Shown here in pieces: positions 18,968-26,704 of a DNA stretch of 41,557 nucleotides. This stretch comes from Bacteroidales bacterium. GTDB lineage: Bacteria > Bacteroidota > Bacteroidia > Bacteroidales > WCHB1-69. The stretch is taken from contig JAFTCA010000095.1 of the NCBI GenBank assembly GCA_017454945.1, forward strand, positions 1-41,557, given 5' to 3'. The notes under the pieces were generated by a model. It had not been told where the DNA came from. It saw nothing but the letters and a program-made list of their open reading frames with translations, and did no database searches. The position numbers and the translations under genes were made by a program. How positions within the stretch are numbered: the first letter of the stretch is position 1; each line of letters opens with the position of its first letter.

Positions 18968-19576
18968 ATGGAATCTCCGGAACTTTTGACCGAGAAATCG
19001 AAACGGGACTTAATACTTGTCAAAGAAGCCCTCGACAATGGCAACCAGAAAGCCTATGCGGAGCTTATGGGCTACTATCGCGACTCGATCTACTACATGA
19101 TGCTGAAGATGTGCCACAACCCGTACGATGCCGAAGATCTCACCATTGAAGCCTTTGGCAAGGCTTTCCGCTACTTGGACCGTTACTCGGGCGACTTCGC
19201 CTTCTCGACCTGGCTGTTTCGCATCGCCGCCAACAACTGCATCGACTTTCTGCGCCGCAAGAACACCTCGCCGATGTGCGTGGATGACGACCTCGAAACC
19301 TGCGAACAGAAAGCCGTCTCGCTGACCAGCGCTATTGAACACAAAACACCCGAGGACTTCTGTATGGAAAAGCAGCGCATAGCAATGATGCGTATGGCAG
19401 TCGGCCAGATGCGCGACAACTACCGCAAACTCATTGAGTTGCGCTACTTCAACGAACTCTCGTACGAAGAGATTTCCCAAGAACTGGGCATCAGCCTCGC
19501 CAATGTCAAAATCAAGTTGTTCAGAGCCAAAGACATGCTGGCCAACATCATGCGGAATATGAAACACAATATCTGA
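18968..19576 (+). CDS. ECF-type RNA polymerase sigma factor
   Basis: 202 residues. Region 2 spans about 25-100 (AYAELMGYYRD, DAEDLTIEAFGKAFRYLDRY, FSTWLFRIAANNCIDFLRRK) and region 4 about 140-195 (LIELRYFNELSYEEISQELGISLANVKIKLFRAKDML). These bind the -10-like and -35-like elements of target promoters. No anti-sigma gene is adjacent: upstream is a glycosyltransferase 9 bp away, downstream an unrelated lipoprotein. Its signal and regulon are unknown, though the context suggests the cell envelope. Confidence 0.93.
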   Translation: MESPELLTEKSKRDLILVKEALDNGNQKAYAELMGYYRDSIYYMMLKMCHNPYDAEDLTIEAFGKAFRYLDRYSGDFAFSTWLFRIAANNCIDFLRRKNTSPMCVDDDLETCEQKAVSLTSAIEHKTPEDFCMEKQRIAMMRMAVGQMRDNYRKLIELRYFNELSYEEISQELGISLANVKIKLFRAKDMLANIMRNMKHNI

Positions 19577-19624
19577 TTCCAATCAGACGTTACATAGAAA
19601 CCATTACCAAAAACAAAAATATTT

Positions 19625-20404
19625 ATGAAAAGCGCAAAACTTATTGGTTTAATTATCAGCATCTTACTTATTGTCGCATCCTGCAACAAAGAGGATGTTT
19701 ACAAACACAAGAGACTTGACAAAATCACCATCCAGATGGAGTGCGTCATTGACGGCGAAACTGTCAGCTACCCCGAAGTGAACCACATGGTCTTTTTTTG
19801 GGACGGGAAGCTGTTGTCAAGTATTGACTATTACGATGAAGGAGAATACTGGTGGTCGGACGTGTACAGTTACGATGACCAGAAAAGAGTCACCTCAATA
19901 GAAAGCCACGGTATGCATAGAAAAACTGACTTTTTATACGAAGGCGACAAATTAAAACAAGCTATTGTCAAAGAAAACAAAAACACCGAGAACTGCTACT
20001 ACACATGGGAAGACAACAAACTGAGCCAGATGACTGTTATCTATCAATCAGGCGACACATCTTCTGTAGTACGTTTTTACTGGAACGGTAACAATGTATC
20101 AAAAAGCATCCACAACACTATAGCTCCCGCAACTTACAGCTTGGAATATGAATATGACAACTACCTAAACCCATTTCACAACCTCTTCCCTTTCAGCAGT
20201 TTAACCGCAAGAACATCGTACAACGAGCACGACTATGGATTTAACCAAAACAACGTCATTCGCGCACTTACAATCCTTGACACAGAAGAAGATCTCCATA
20301 TCTATACCTATACTTACAAAGGGAAATACCCCGACACACGAACTGAGACCGTCCGCAATGGAGAGGATGTGATTAAGTACATTTACAGGTACTACTATAA
20401 GTAA
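19625..20404 (+). CDS. Lipoprotein, DUF4595/YD-repeat-like (paralogue A)
   Basis: 259 residues. The signal ends VASC with Cys20. The body is a run of beta-rich YD/RHS-like units (FFWDGKLLSSIDYYDEGEYWW, YSYDDQKRVTSIES, YTWEDNKLSQMTV), as in DUF4595 proteins. The following gene has the same layout and shares DG.LLS.I.YYDEGEY and K.Y..TR. Probably outer-membrane anchored; function unknown. It is AT-richer than the upstream genes. Heptanucleotide repeats begin within its stop codon. Confidence 0.75.
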   Translation: MKSAKLIGLIISILLIVASCNKEDVYKHKRLDKITIQMECVIDGETVSYPEVNHMVFFWDGKLLSSIDYYDEGEYWWSDVYSYDDQKRVTSIESHGMHRKTDFLYEGDKLKQAIVKENKNTENCYYTWEDNKLSQMTVIYQSGDTSSVVRFYWNGNNVSKSIHNTIAPATYSLEYEYDNYLNPFHNLFPFSSLTARTSYNEHDYGFNQNNVIRALTILDTEEDLHIYTYTYKGKYPDTRTETVRNGEDVIKYIYRYYYK

Positions 20405-20458
20405 TTCACAATTCACAATTCACGATGCACAATTAAGGACAAAGAACAGAGAACAAAA
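20403..20458 (+). repeat. Heptanucleotide repeat array 2a
   Basis: Starting at the second base of the stop codon at 20402-20404, eight heptads run in phase: AATTCAC three times, GATGCAC, AATTAAG, GACAAAG, AACAGAG, AACAAAA. The rest of the gap to 20674 holds a palindrome, array 2b and a promoter. Confidence 0.85.
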
Positions 20459-20499
20459 GATTTCGCTGCGCTGTGCTTGCGGAATGGAGAACAATGTAG

Positions 20500-20519
20500 A
20501 GACGCAGCGTGCTGCGTCT
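20500..20519. repeat. REP-like palindrome
   Basis: Two 9-bp arms (AGACGCAGC and GCTGCGTCT) around a GT centre. It closely resembles the perfect palindrome at 22778-22805 and lies between heptad arrays 2a and 2b. Confidence 0.75.
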
Positions 20520-20521
20520 GA

Positions 20522-20577
20522 AATTCAGAATTCAGAATTCAAAATTCAAAGTTCAGAGAACAAAGAACAAAGGACGG
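20522..20577 (+). repeat. Heptanucleotide repeat array 2b
   Basis: Eight heptads in phase: AATTCAG twice, AATTCAA twice, AGTTCAG, AGAACAA twice, AGGACGG. It ends about 17 bp before the -33 element of the next gene. Confidence 0.85.
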
Positions 20578-20593
20578 AAAAAAATAAAAAAAA

Positions 20594-20623
20594 TTGCATT
20601 ATTCATATTTAATTGTATATTTG
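20594..20623 (+). promoter_or_regulatory. Promoter for lipoprotein paralogue B
   Basis: TTG (20594-20596), a 19-bp spacer and TATATTTG (20616-20623) fit the Bacteroidota -33/-7 consensus well. This makes upstream in-frame codons untranslated and supports the ATG at 20675 as the start. Confidence 0.8.
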
Positions 20624-20674
20624 CAAATTAATATCAGAATTGAAAATCTTTTTATTAACCAAAATTTCATCATC

Positions 20675-21541
20675 ATGAAAAACATCAAATTTTTATTCAT
20701 GCTTGTAATAGCAAGCGCATTGGTATTTGTAGGCTGCCAGAAAGAAGGCGCTTACAAACCTTCGAAAAAAATTGACCACACCACCATTTCCGTCGACAAC
20801 AGCGGTGAGCTTACCGACATGAAGTTCACATGGGATGGCAACTTGCTCTCGAAAATTGAATACTACGATGAAGGCGAATATTATTGGACCGCTCAATACA
20901 CTTATGACAGCAAAAAGCGTGTAACTAAGATTGAAGACGTGCAATACGGAGAGAAAGCGGAGTTCACCTACGATGGCAGCAAACTCGTCAAAATGGTTTT
21001 CTATGACAACAATGTCATTGAATGCACAGCTGATGTGGAACACAACGGCTCCAAAATTTCCCGCATTGTATATAATGTTGTTGATGCAGGCAAAGCAGCC
21101 AAAGCCAAAATCAATCCTTTCACCTGTTATCTTGATGTAGAAACTTCTGCCACTTTACAAAAAGATATTCAACAATTAATTAGCAACAACCAGACCAAGG
21201 CCAATATGGTTGTCAATGCCGATTTCACATGGAAAGGCAACAATACTGAAAAAATTGTTTTCTCCAATCCTGCCTATCCAGGTCAAGACATCACCTTCAC
21301 TGCACAATTCGACAATAAAATCAATCCTTTAAAAGGCCTATTCACTCTTTATTCTCCTATCTATCTGGAAGATGAGTCTATTTTAAACTATGACAAAAAC
21401 AATGCTACAAGCATAACCTTATCAAATGTTTCAAGAACTACAACCACATTGTACACTTACACTTACGACGGCAGTTATCCTGCAACACGCAGTTACAATA
21501 ACGATGGATCAACCATAACCTCACACTATTATTACAAATAA
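20675..21541 (+). CDS. Lipoprotein, DUF4595/YD-repeat-like (paralogue B)
   Basis: 288 residues from the ATG at 20675. A TTG at 20594 also opens the frame but is the promoter -33 element. The signal ends FVGC with Cys21. Repeating strands such as FTWDGNLLSKIEYYDEGEYYW, YTYDSKKRVTKIED and YTYDGSYPATRSYNNDGS mirror paralogue A, so the two arose by tandem duplication. It has an extra 40-residue insertion around residues 140-185. Likely outer-membrane anchored, function unknown. It ends 20 bp before a bidirectional terminator. Confidence 0.78.
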   Translation: MKNIKFLFMLVIASALVFVGCQKEGAYKPSKKIDHTTISVDNSGELTDMKFTWDGNLLSKIEYYDEGEYYWTAQYTYDSKKRVTKIEDVQYGEKAEFTYDGSKLVKMVFYDNNVIECTADVEHNGSKISRIVYNVVDAGKAAKAKINPFTCYLDVETSATLQKDIQQLISNNQTKANMVVNADFTWKGNNTEKIVFSNPAYPGQDITFTAQFDNKINPLKGLFTLYSPIYLEDESILNYDKNNATSITLSNVSRTTTTLYTYTYDGSYPATRSYNNDGSTITSHYYYK

Positions 21542-21560
21542 TCCTTTATAGGATAAAGAT

Positions 21561-21598
21561 AAAAAAGAGGCTGCTTCGTTGAAGCAGCCTCTTTTTTT
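21561..21598. terminator. Bidirectional terminator between convergent genes
   Basis: An A tract, an 11-bp perfect GC-rich stem (21567-21577 with 21581-21591), a GTT loop and a T tract. The flanking A and T runs make it work for both strands, serving the lipoprotein and the aminotransferase. Confidence 0.95.
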
Positions 21599-21618
21599 GG
21601 GGAATGCCTCCAGCATTC

Positions 21619-22743
21619 TCAACATTGCAACAGTCTCTCAACAATCATTGTTTGTTGTTCCTCGTCCAGTTCAGTGTGCATAGGCAGCGAAAGAACGGTG
21701 GCACACAGTTTTTCGGCCACGGGGAAATCGCCTGCACGGAAGCCCAGTTGTGCGAAGGCCTTTTGCAGATGGAGCGGCACAGGATAATAAACCATGGCTG
21801 GAATGCCGGCTGCTTTCAGCTTTTCGATGAGTGCAGTGCGGTCAACACCGGCGGCCAACTGCAGCGTGTATTGGTGGAACACATGCGTGGTGAAAGGCGC
21901 GATGTGAGGCACGGTCACCTTATCGCAGGCGGCGAGCAGCTCGTTGTAGCGGGCGGCGGCCTGCTGGCGGGCGGCGATATAGTCGTTGAGGTATTTCAGT
22001 TTCACATCCAAAATGGCGGCCTGCAGCGTGTCGAGGCGCGAGTTAACGCCCACCATATCGTGGTAATAGCGCGTGAACATGCCATGGTTGACAATGCCGC
22101 GCAGCGTGTGGGCCAGTTCATCGTCGTTGGTGAAGATGGCGCCGCCGTCGCCGTAGCAGCCCAGATTTTTGGACGGGAAGAAGGAGGTGCAACCGATAGT
22201 GCCAATGGTGCCAGCTTTGCGCACCGAGCCGTCGCTGAAGCGGTACTCAGCACCAATAGCCTGGCAGGCATCTTCCACAATGTGCAGGTTATGCTTGGCA
22301 GCCAGCGCCATCAGCGGCTCCATATCGCAGCATTGGCCGAACAGATGTACGGGCACGATAGCGCGTGTGCGGGGTGTGATAGCCGCTTCCACCTTGCTAA
22401 TGTCAAGGTTGAAGGTGCGCGGGTCCACATCCACAAAGACAGGGGTCAAACGAAGCAGGGCAATCACTTCAGCCGTTGCAATGAAGGTAAATGGCGAGGT
22501 GATGACTTCATCGCCGGGCTGCAGCCCCAGCGCCATCATCGACACTTGCAGGGCATCGGTACCGTTGCCACAAGTAATCACGTGACGCACATTGAGATAC
22601 GAAGCCAAGTGCTCTTCAAAAGCCTTCACGGCAGGACCTTTTACAAAGGCGCACGAATCAATCACCGACTGTATTGCCGCATCTATCTCGGGTTTTATCT
22701 TCTCGTACTGACTTTTCAAGTCAACCATTTGAATGTTTTTCAT
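21619..22743 (-). CDS. DegT/DnrJ/EryC1/StrS family sugar aminotransferase
   Basis: 374 residues from the ATG at 22743; a TTG seven codons upstream is less likely. PLP-binding features: NGTDALQ (phosphate cup), PFTFIATAEV, HLFGQCCDM, VEDACQAIGA, and the Schiff-base Lys192 in SFFPSKNLGCYGDGGA. The closest resemblance is to WbpE/WlbC-type enzymes that aminate UDP-3-keto sugars for O-antigen or glycan synthesis. No other sugar-nucleotide genes are adjacent, so the exact substrate is uncertain. Confidence 0.92.
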   Translation of the reverse strand: MKNIQMVDLKSQYEKIKPEIDAAIQSVIDSCAFVKGPAVKAFEEHLASYLNVRHVITCGNGTDALQVSMMALGLQPGDEVITSPFTFIATAEVIALLRLTPVFVDVDPRTFNLDISKVEAAITPRTRAIVPVHLFGQCCDMEPLMALAAKHNLHIVEDACQAIGAEYRFSDGSVRKAGTIGTIGCTSFFPSKNLGCYGDGGAIFTNDDELAHTLRGIVNHGMFTRYYHDMVGVNSRLDTLQAAILDVKLKYLNDYIAARQQAAARYNELLAACDKVTVPHIAPFTTHVFHQYTLQLAAGVDRTALIEKLKAAGIPAMVYYPVPLHLQKAFAQLGFRAGDFPVAEKLCATVLSLPMHTELDEEQQTMIVERLLQC

Positions 22744-22761
22744 GATTGCAAAATTTTCCCG

Positions 22762-22769
22762 CAAAAATA
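22762..22769 (-). promoter_or_regulatory. -7 box (TATTTTTG) for the aminotransferase
   Basis: Minus-strand TAnnTTTG match 18 bp before the ATG at 22743. The perfect palindrome at 22778-22805 occupies the position where the -33 element would lie. Confidence 0.6.
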
Positions 22770-22777
22770 TAAAAAAA

Positions 22778-22805
22778 GCAGAGACGCGGCATGCCGCGTC
22801 TCTGC
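22778..22805. repeat. Perfect 28-bp REP-like palindrome
   Basis: The 28 bases equal their own reverse complement, with core GACGCGGCATGCCGCGTC. On the minus strand it is followed by a T run, so it could also terminate transcription of the outer-membrane protein gene. Similar to the palindrome at 20500-20519. Confidence 0.85.
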
Positions 22806-22840
22806 ATAATTACTAATTATCCATTGTTAACGTACATTCA

Positions 22841-23377
22841 TTAGAATGCGTATCTAACACTGAGGCTCAGATTCCAATCGAAGTGATTCCAACCGGGATC
22901 ATCAGTGAACAGGAGACCGTAGCCAGGACGGAAGTCCAACTGCAATGCCAAGGGGATGTTGAACTTATATTCCAAACCCATGATGGCATTCACACCAAAC
23001 TTACCGATCTCTCTAACATCACGACGACCAACACGAAAATCATCAATATAAAGATAAGGTCCCCAGTTCCATCCCAGAGAAACACCGCCACCTACCAAGC
23101 CATAAAGGCCGGCAACGAAGTGACCTTGGTACATCAAATTGGGATTCAGTTGTAAAGTGTAGAGGTCGATATTACTTACGTGCTCACCAGCAGTAACAAT
23201 GAATGAATTACCCAAATCAACTGACAAAGCCAAGTGATCGGTGAAGAATGTTTTGTAAGTAAAACCATTAAACGAGCCTACCATACCACCAATACCGTGT
23301 TTGTAGGGAGCTTGAGCCTGCAGCGAGCCGCAAATCATGGCCACTGCCACCATTAATAATAAAACTTTCTTTTTCAT
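22841..23377 (-). CDS. Small outer-membrane beta-barrel protein
   Basis: 178 residues from the ATG at 23377; an upstream in-frame start overlaps the promoter. The signal peptide (1-21) ends QAQ. The mature part has short amphipathic strands and many Gly and aromatic residues (YQGHFVAGLYGLVGGGVSLGW, FGVNAIMGLEYKF), ending in a terminal strand with Phe (LSLSVRYAF), the outer-membrane assembly signal. OmpW/OprF-like barrel size; function unknown. Confidence 0.8.
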   Translation of the reverse strand: MKKKVLLLMVAVAMICGSLQAQAPYKHGIGGMVGSFNGFTYKTFFTDHLALSVDLGNSFIVTAGEHVSNIDLYTLQLNPNLMYQGHFVAGLYGLVGGGVSLGWNWGPYLYIDDFRVGRRDVREIGKFGVNAIMGLEYKFNIPLALQLDFRPGYGLLFTDDPGWNHFDWNLSLSVRYAF

Positions 23378-23414
23378 AATCAGATAGTTTAAATTGTTAG
23401 TATGATTTTTTGTG

Positions 23415-23422
23415 CAAAAATA
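23415..23422 (-). promoter_or_regulatory. -7 box (TATTTTTG) for the outer-membrane protein
   Basis: Minus-strand TAnnTTTG match 37 bp before the ATG at 23377. No -33 element at good spacing. Confidence 0.55.
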
Positions 23423-23499
23423 CATTTTTTATATTTTGATTCGGAATGCAAAATTCAAAAAAATTATTGCTAAGAGCAGAATGCAACGATTAAACAAAC

Positions 23500-23518
23500 G
23501 GATGCATTCAATGCGTCC
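23500..23518. repeat. Imperfect REP-like inverted repeat
   Basis: Nine-base arms GGATGCATT and AATGCGTCC pair with one G-T pair around a single C. It ends in GCGTCC, recalling the GCGTCT ends of the palindromes at 20500 and 22778; membership in the same family is uncertain. Confidence 0.5.
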
Positions 23519-23534
23519 CTACAACAATTCAACA

Positions 23535-23566
23535 TTGCAACAATTCAACAATATTTTGTATCTTTG
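23535..23566 (+). promoter_or_regulatory. Promoter for pheT
   Basis: TTG (23535-23537), a 21-bp spacer and TATCTTTG (23559-23566), 37 bp before the ATG at 23604. This shows the long upstream extension of the reading frame is untranslated. Confidence 0.75.
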
Positions 23567-23603
23567 CAAGTTCAAAAAATTCAACCTACTAAACAACATA
23601 CCG

Positions 23604-26066
23604 ATGAAAATCTCCTATCAGTGGTTAAGTCAATATTTCCATTTCGACTTGTCGCCAGAAGAAGCGGCCAAGTATCTCACATCAAGCGGATTGGAAGTCG
23701 AAGGCATTGAATTGTACCAAAGCATTCGCGGTGGACTCCGCGGTTTGGTTATTGGCGAGGTGCTCACTTGCGAGCCCCACCCCGACTCTGACCATTTGCA
23801 TCTGACCACTGTCAATGTTGGTGGTGACACCCCGCTGAACGTGGTTTGCGGCGCTGCCAACGTGGCTGCCGGCCAAAAGGTGATTGTAGCCACCATCGGC
23901 ACTACTTTATACAACGGCGACGAGTCGTTCACCATCAAGAAGTCTAAAATCCGCGGCGCCGTTTCCGAAGGCATGATCTGCGCAGAAGACGAGATTGGCG
24001 TTGGCACCTCACACGACGGCATCATGGTGCTTGACGACAGTGCAGTGCCTGGCACACCTGCCGCCGAGTATTTCAAAATTGAAGACGACTACATTTTCGA
24101 GATCGGCCTTACGCCCAACCGCAGCGATGCCATTTCGCACTACGGCGTAGCCCGCGATCTGTACGCCATGTTGAAAACCAACAACATACCGTGCTCGCCG
24201 CTGTTGCTGCCCAACAACTTCAACATGACTCCCATCGCCAAGACGCGCAAGATAGACATCGTCATCGACAACCGCACCGCTTGTCCGCGTTACACGGGCT
24301 TGACGTTAGGCAATGTCAAGGTGAAAGAGTCGCCCGAATGGCTGAAGACGCGCCTGCGCTCCATCGGCGTGCGCCCTGTTAACAACGTGGTGGATATCAC
24401 CCAATTTGTCATGTTCGAGATTGGCCAGCCCATGCACGCCTTTGACGCCGACAAAATCAAAGGCGACAAGGTGGTTATCAAGAATTTGCCCGAAGGCACG
24501 CCTTTTGTCACCCTCGACGGCAACAAAATCAAGTTGTCGGCCGACGACCTGATGATTTGCAACGCCGAAGAGCCCATGTGTATCGCCGGTGTTTATGGCG
24601 GTTTGGACTCCGGCATCACAGAAAACACTTGCAATGTTTTCCTCGAGAGCGCCTACTTCAATCCTGTATCGGTAAGAAAGACCTCGAAGCGCCATAATTT
24701 GAAGACTGACGCCGCTTTCCGCTTCGAACGCGGCTGCGACCCCGACATTACCACCTACGCCATCAAGCGAGCAGCCCAACTGCTTACTGAGTTGGCCGAC
24801 GCCATGATCACTTCAGAGATTGTGGATGTTTATCCCACGCCCATCGAGCACAAGAAAATCACCATCAGCCTGGACGAGATCAACCGTCTGGCAGGCAAAG
24901 AGCTCAACAAGCACACGGTATCTTCCATCCTGTTGGCATTAGGTATGGAGGTGGAAGCCTGCGGCGAAGAGACCTTTGTCGTTGACGTGCCCCTCTTCAG
25001 AGCCGACGTGACACGCCCCGTGGACTTGGTGGAAGAGATACTCCGCATCTACGGATACAACAACATCGAGATTCCCACCGACATGACCTACGACCTCTCC
25101 TCCGTCGGAGTTGCCGCTCCCAGTCGCCGACTCAAGAACATCATTTCCACTTATTTAGCCGACAACGGCTTCTTTGAAGTGATGAACAACTCGCTGACCA
25201 AGGCCGCTTACGCCGAGAAGTTCGACTTCCTCAATGCGGATGAGACCATCAAGTTGCTCAACCCGCTAAGCTCAGACCTCAACGCCTTGAGACAGTCTGT
25301 CATGATCTCGGGGTTGGAAAACATTGCCCACAACCTCAAAAACAAGACCACCAACCTGCGACTGTTTGAGTTTGGCAAACATTACATCAAAAACACCGAA
25401 GCCAAACGCGAGGATGACGTAACCACACGCTTCAAGGAAGAGACGAAGTTGTCGCTTTTCGTTACGGGCAAATTCCACGACGACATCTGGAACGACCATG
25501 CCACCGAGATGGACTTCTTCTACTTGAAAAACATCGTTTTCAACATTTTAAAGAAAACCAACTATCCTATCCATACGCTCACCTCAACGTGCGAGCCGGC
25601 ATCGCAATTCATCGACCACATCGCATACCAATGCAACGGACAGACGCTGGTACAGATGGGACAGTTACATCCGCGCATGCTCAAAGAATTCGACATCAAG
25701 AAGCCTGTTTTCTACGCTGAGATAGACCTGGCCACTTTGTATTGCGCCTGTGGGCAATCGCCGATTTGCTTCACTGCCATCCCCGTACATCCGGCAGTAA
25801 AACGCGACCTTGCGCTGGTAGTTGACAAGAACATCTCCTACGAGATGCTGGAAGCCATCGCCACCAAATTTGGAGGCAAGTTGCTCAAGAGCGTCTCCCT
25901 GTTCGACGTATATGAAGGCGACAAGATTGAGAACGGCAAGAAATCGTATGCTTTGAACTTCGTGCTGCAACATGCCGAGAAGACGCTGACCGACGAAGAA
26001 ATAAACAAGGTCATGAACAAACTGATAGCCGCTTTCGAGCGCGAAGTCGGCGCCAAGTTGCGATAA
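23604..26066 (+). CDS. pheT: Phenylalanine-tRNA ligase beta subunit
   Basis: 820 residues from the ATG at 23604, the standard size. In order: N-terminal B1 and tRNA-binding EMAP-like domain (residues 40-150, HPDSDHLHLTTVNVG, VVCGAANV, KIRGAVSEGMICAEDE), B3/B4 editing domain (NRSDAISHYGVARDL, QPMHAFDADKI, KTDAAFRFERGCDP), B5 (IYGYNNIEIPTD), catalytic-like core, and C-terminal anticodon-binding FDX-ACB domain (HPAVKRDLALVVDKNISYE, SYALNFVLQHAEKTLTDEEI). It charges tRNA-Phe with PheS, which is not in the window. ribF starts 18 bp downstream. Confidence 0.97.
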   Translation: MKISYQWLSQYFHFDLSPEEAAKYLTSSGLEVEGIELYQSIRGGLRGLVIGEVLTCEPHPDSDHLHLTTVNVGGDTPLNVVCGAANVAAGQKVIVATIGTTLYNGDESFTIKKSKIRGAVSEGMICAEDEIGVGTSHDGIMVLDDSAVPGTPAAEYFKIEDDYIFEIGLTPNRSDAISHYGVARDLYAMLKTNNIPCSPLLLPNNFNMTPIAKTRKIDIVIDNRTACPRYTGLTLGNVKVKESPEWLKTRLRSIGVRPVNNVVDITQFVMFEIGQPMHAFDADKIKGDKVVIKNLPEGTPFVTLDGNKIKLSADDLMICNAEEPMCIAGVYGGLDSGITENTCNVFLESAYFNPVSVRKTSKRHNLKTDAAFRFERGCDPDITTYAIKRAAQLLTELADAMITSEIVDVYPTPIEHKKITISLDEINRLAGKELNKHTVSSILLALGMEVEACGEETFVVDVPLFRADVTRPVDLVEEILRIYGYNNIEIPTDMTYDLSSVGVAAPSRRLKNIISTYLADNGFFEVMNNSLTKAAYAEKFDFLNADETIKLLNPLSSDLNALRQSVMISGLENIAHNLKNKTTNLRLFEFGKHYIKNTEAKREDDVTTRFKEETKLSLFVTGKFHDDIWNDHATEMDFFYLKNIVFNILKKTNYPIHTLTSTCEPASQFIDHIAYQCNGQTLVQMGQLHPRMLKEFDIKKPVFYAEIDLATLYCACGQSPICFTAIPVHPAVKRDLALVVDKNISYEMLEAIATKFGGKLLKSVSLFDVYEGDKIENGKKSYALNFVLQHAEKTLTDEEINKVMNKLIAAFEREVGAKLR

Positions 26067-26084
26067 TGTCTTAAACATCGCACC

Positions 26085-26657
26085 ATGCAGTACGTCATCA
26101 ATCCCGACCAATTTCCGGATGTCGACGGCACCATTGTCACCATCGGCGCCTTCGATGGCGTACATTTAGGTCATCGCGCCATTTTCAAGCAACTGCAACA
26201 AGAGGCACAAGCACGACAACTCAAAAGTGTCATCATCACCTTTTCGCCTCACCCTCAGCAGGTTCTGTATCCTGAAAGACCTTTTGAACTGATTAATACC
26301 GTTGAACAGAGAATCGAGTTGTTAAGCAAGGAAGATATTGATTACTTGCTCATTATACATTTTACGCTCGATTTTGCCTCTTGGACACCCGAACGGTTCA
26401 TTCAAGAAATTCTGATAAAACGTCTGCACACCCGCGCCATTGTTATGGGACCGAACCACGCCTTTGGCCACAACCGCAGCGGCAACCATCAAAGCATTCA
26501 GCAGTTCTGTCTTGACAATCACATCGACATTATTGAAATCCCAGAAGTGATTCTCCACGACAATGCCGTCCGCTCCTCCCAAATACGCCGATTCATCCAA
26601 GCCAAAGAATACGACAAGGCATCGGAACTATTGGGCTATGAAATTTACAATGTATAA
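26085..26657 (+). CDS. ribF: FAD synthetase-like RibF lacking the riboflavin kinase domain
   Basis: 190 residues against about 310 for bifunctional RibF. The nucleotidyltransferase half is complete: IGAFDGVHLGH (HxGH class), ITFSPHPQQVL, GPNHAFGHNRSGN and VRSSQIRRFI. The protein stops at ELLGYEIYNV, exactly where bifunctional enzymes continue into the flavokinase domain. The last codons and the stop belong to a heptanucleotide repeat array. It could still adenylate FMN to FAD, but the FMN must come from a kinase elsewhere. A naturally monofunctional lineage variant is the alternative to recent truncation. Confidence 0.88.
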   Translation: MQYVINPDQFPDVDGTIVTIGAFDGVHLGHRAIFKQLQQEAQARQLKSVIITFSPHPQQVLYPERPFELINTVEQRIELLSKEDIDYLLIIHFTLDFASWTPERFIQEILIKRLHTRAIVMGPNHAFGHNRSGNHQSIQQFCLDNHIDIIEIPEVILHDNAVRSSQIRRFIQAKEYDKASELLGYEIYNV

Positions 26658-26704
26658 TTAACAATGTATAATGTATAATTCTTAATTGTAAATTGTAAAT
26701 TACT
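26642..26704. repeat. Heptanucleotide repeat array 3, spanning two stop codons
   Basis: Nine heptads in phase: AATTTAC, AATGTAT, AATTAAC, AATGTAT twice, AATTCTT, AATTGTA twice, AATTACT. It covers the last codons of ribF and the stop of the nucleoside kinase on the other strand. Read from either gene, a heptad begins at the second base of the TAA. Confidence 0.88.

Noticed and set aside
21604..22809. Plus-strand 401-residue open frame
   Set aside because: It is the antisense of the DegT aminotransferase, which has clear motifs and catalytic Lys; the plus frame has low-complexity composition and no family match.
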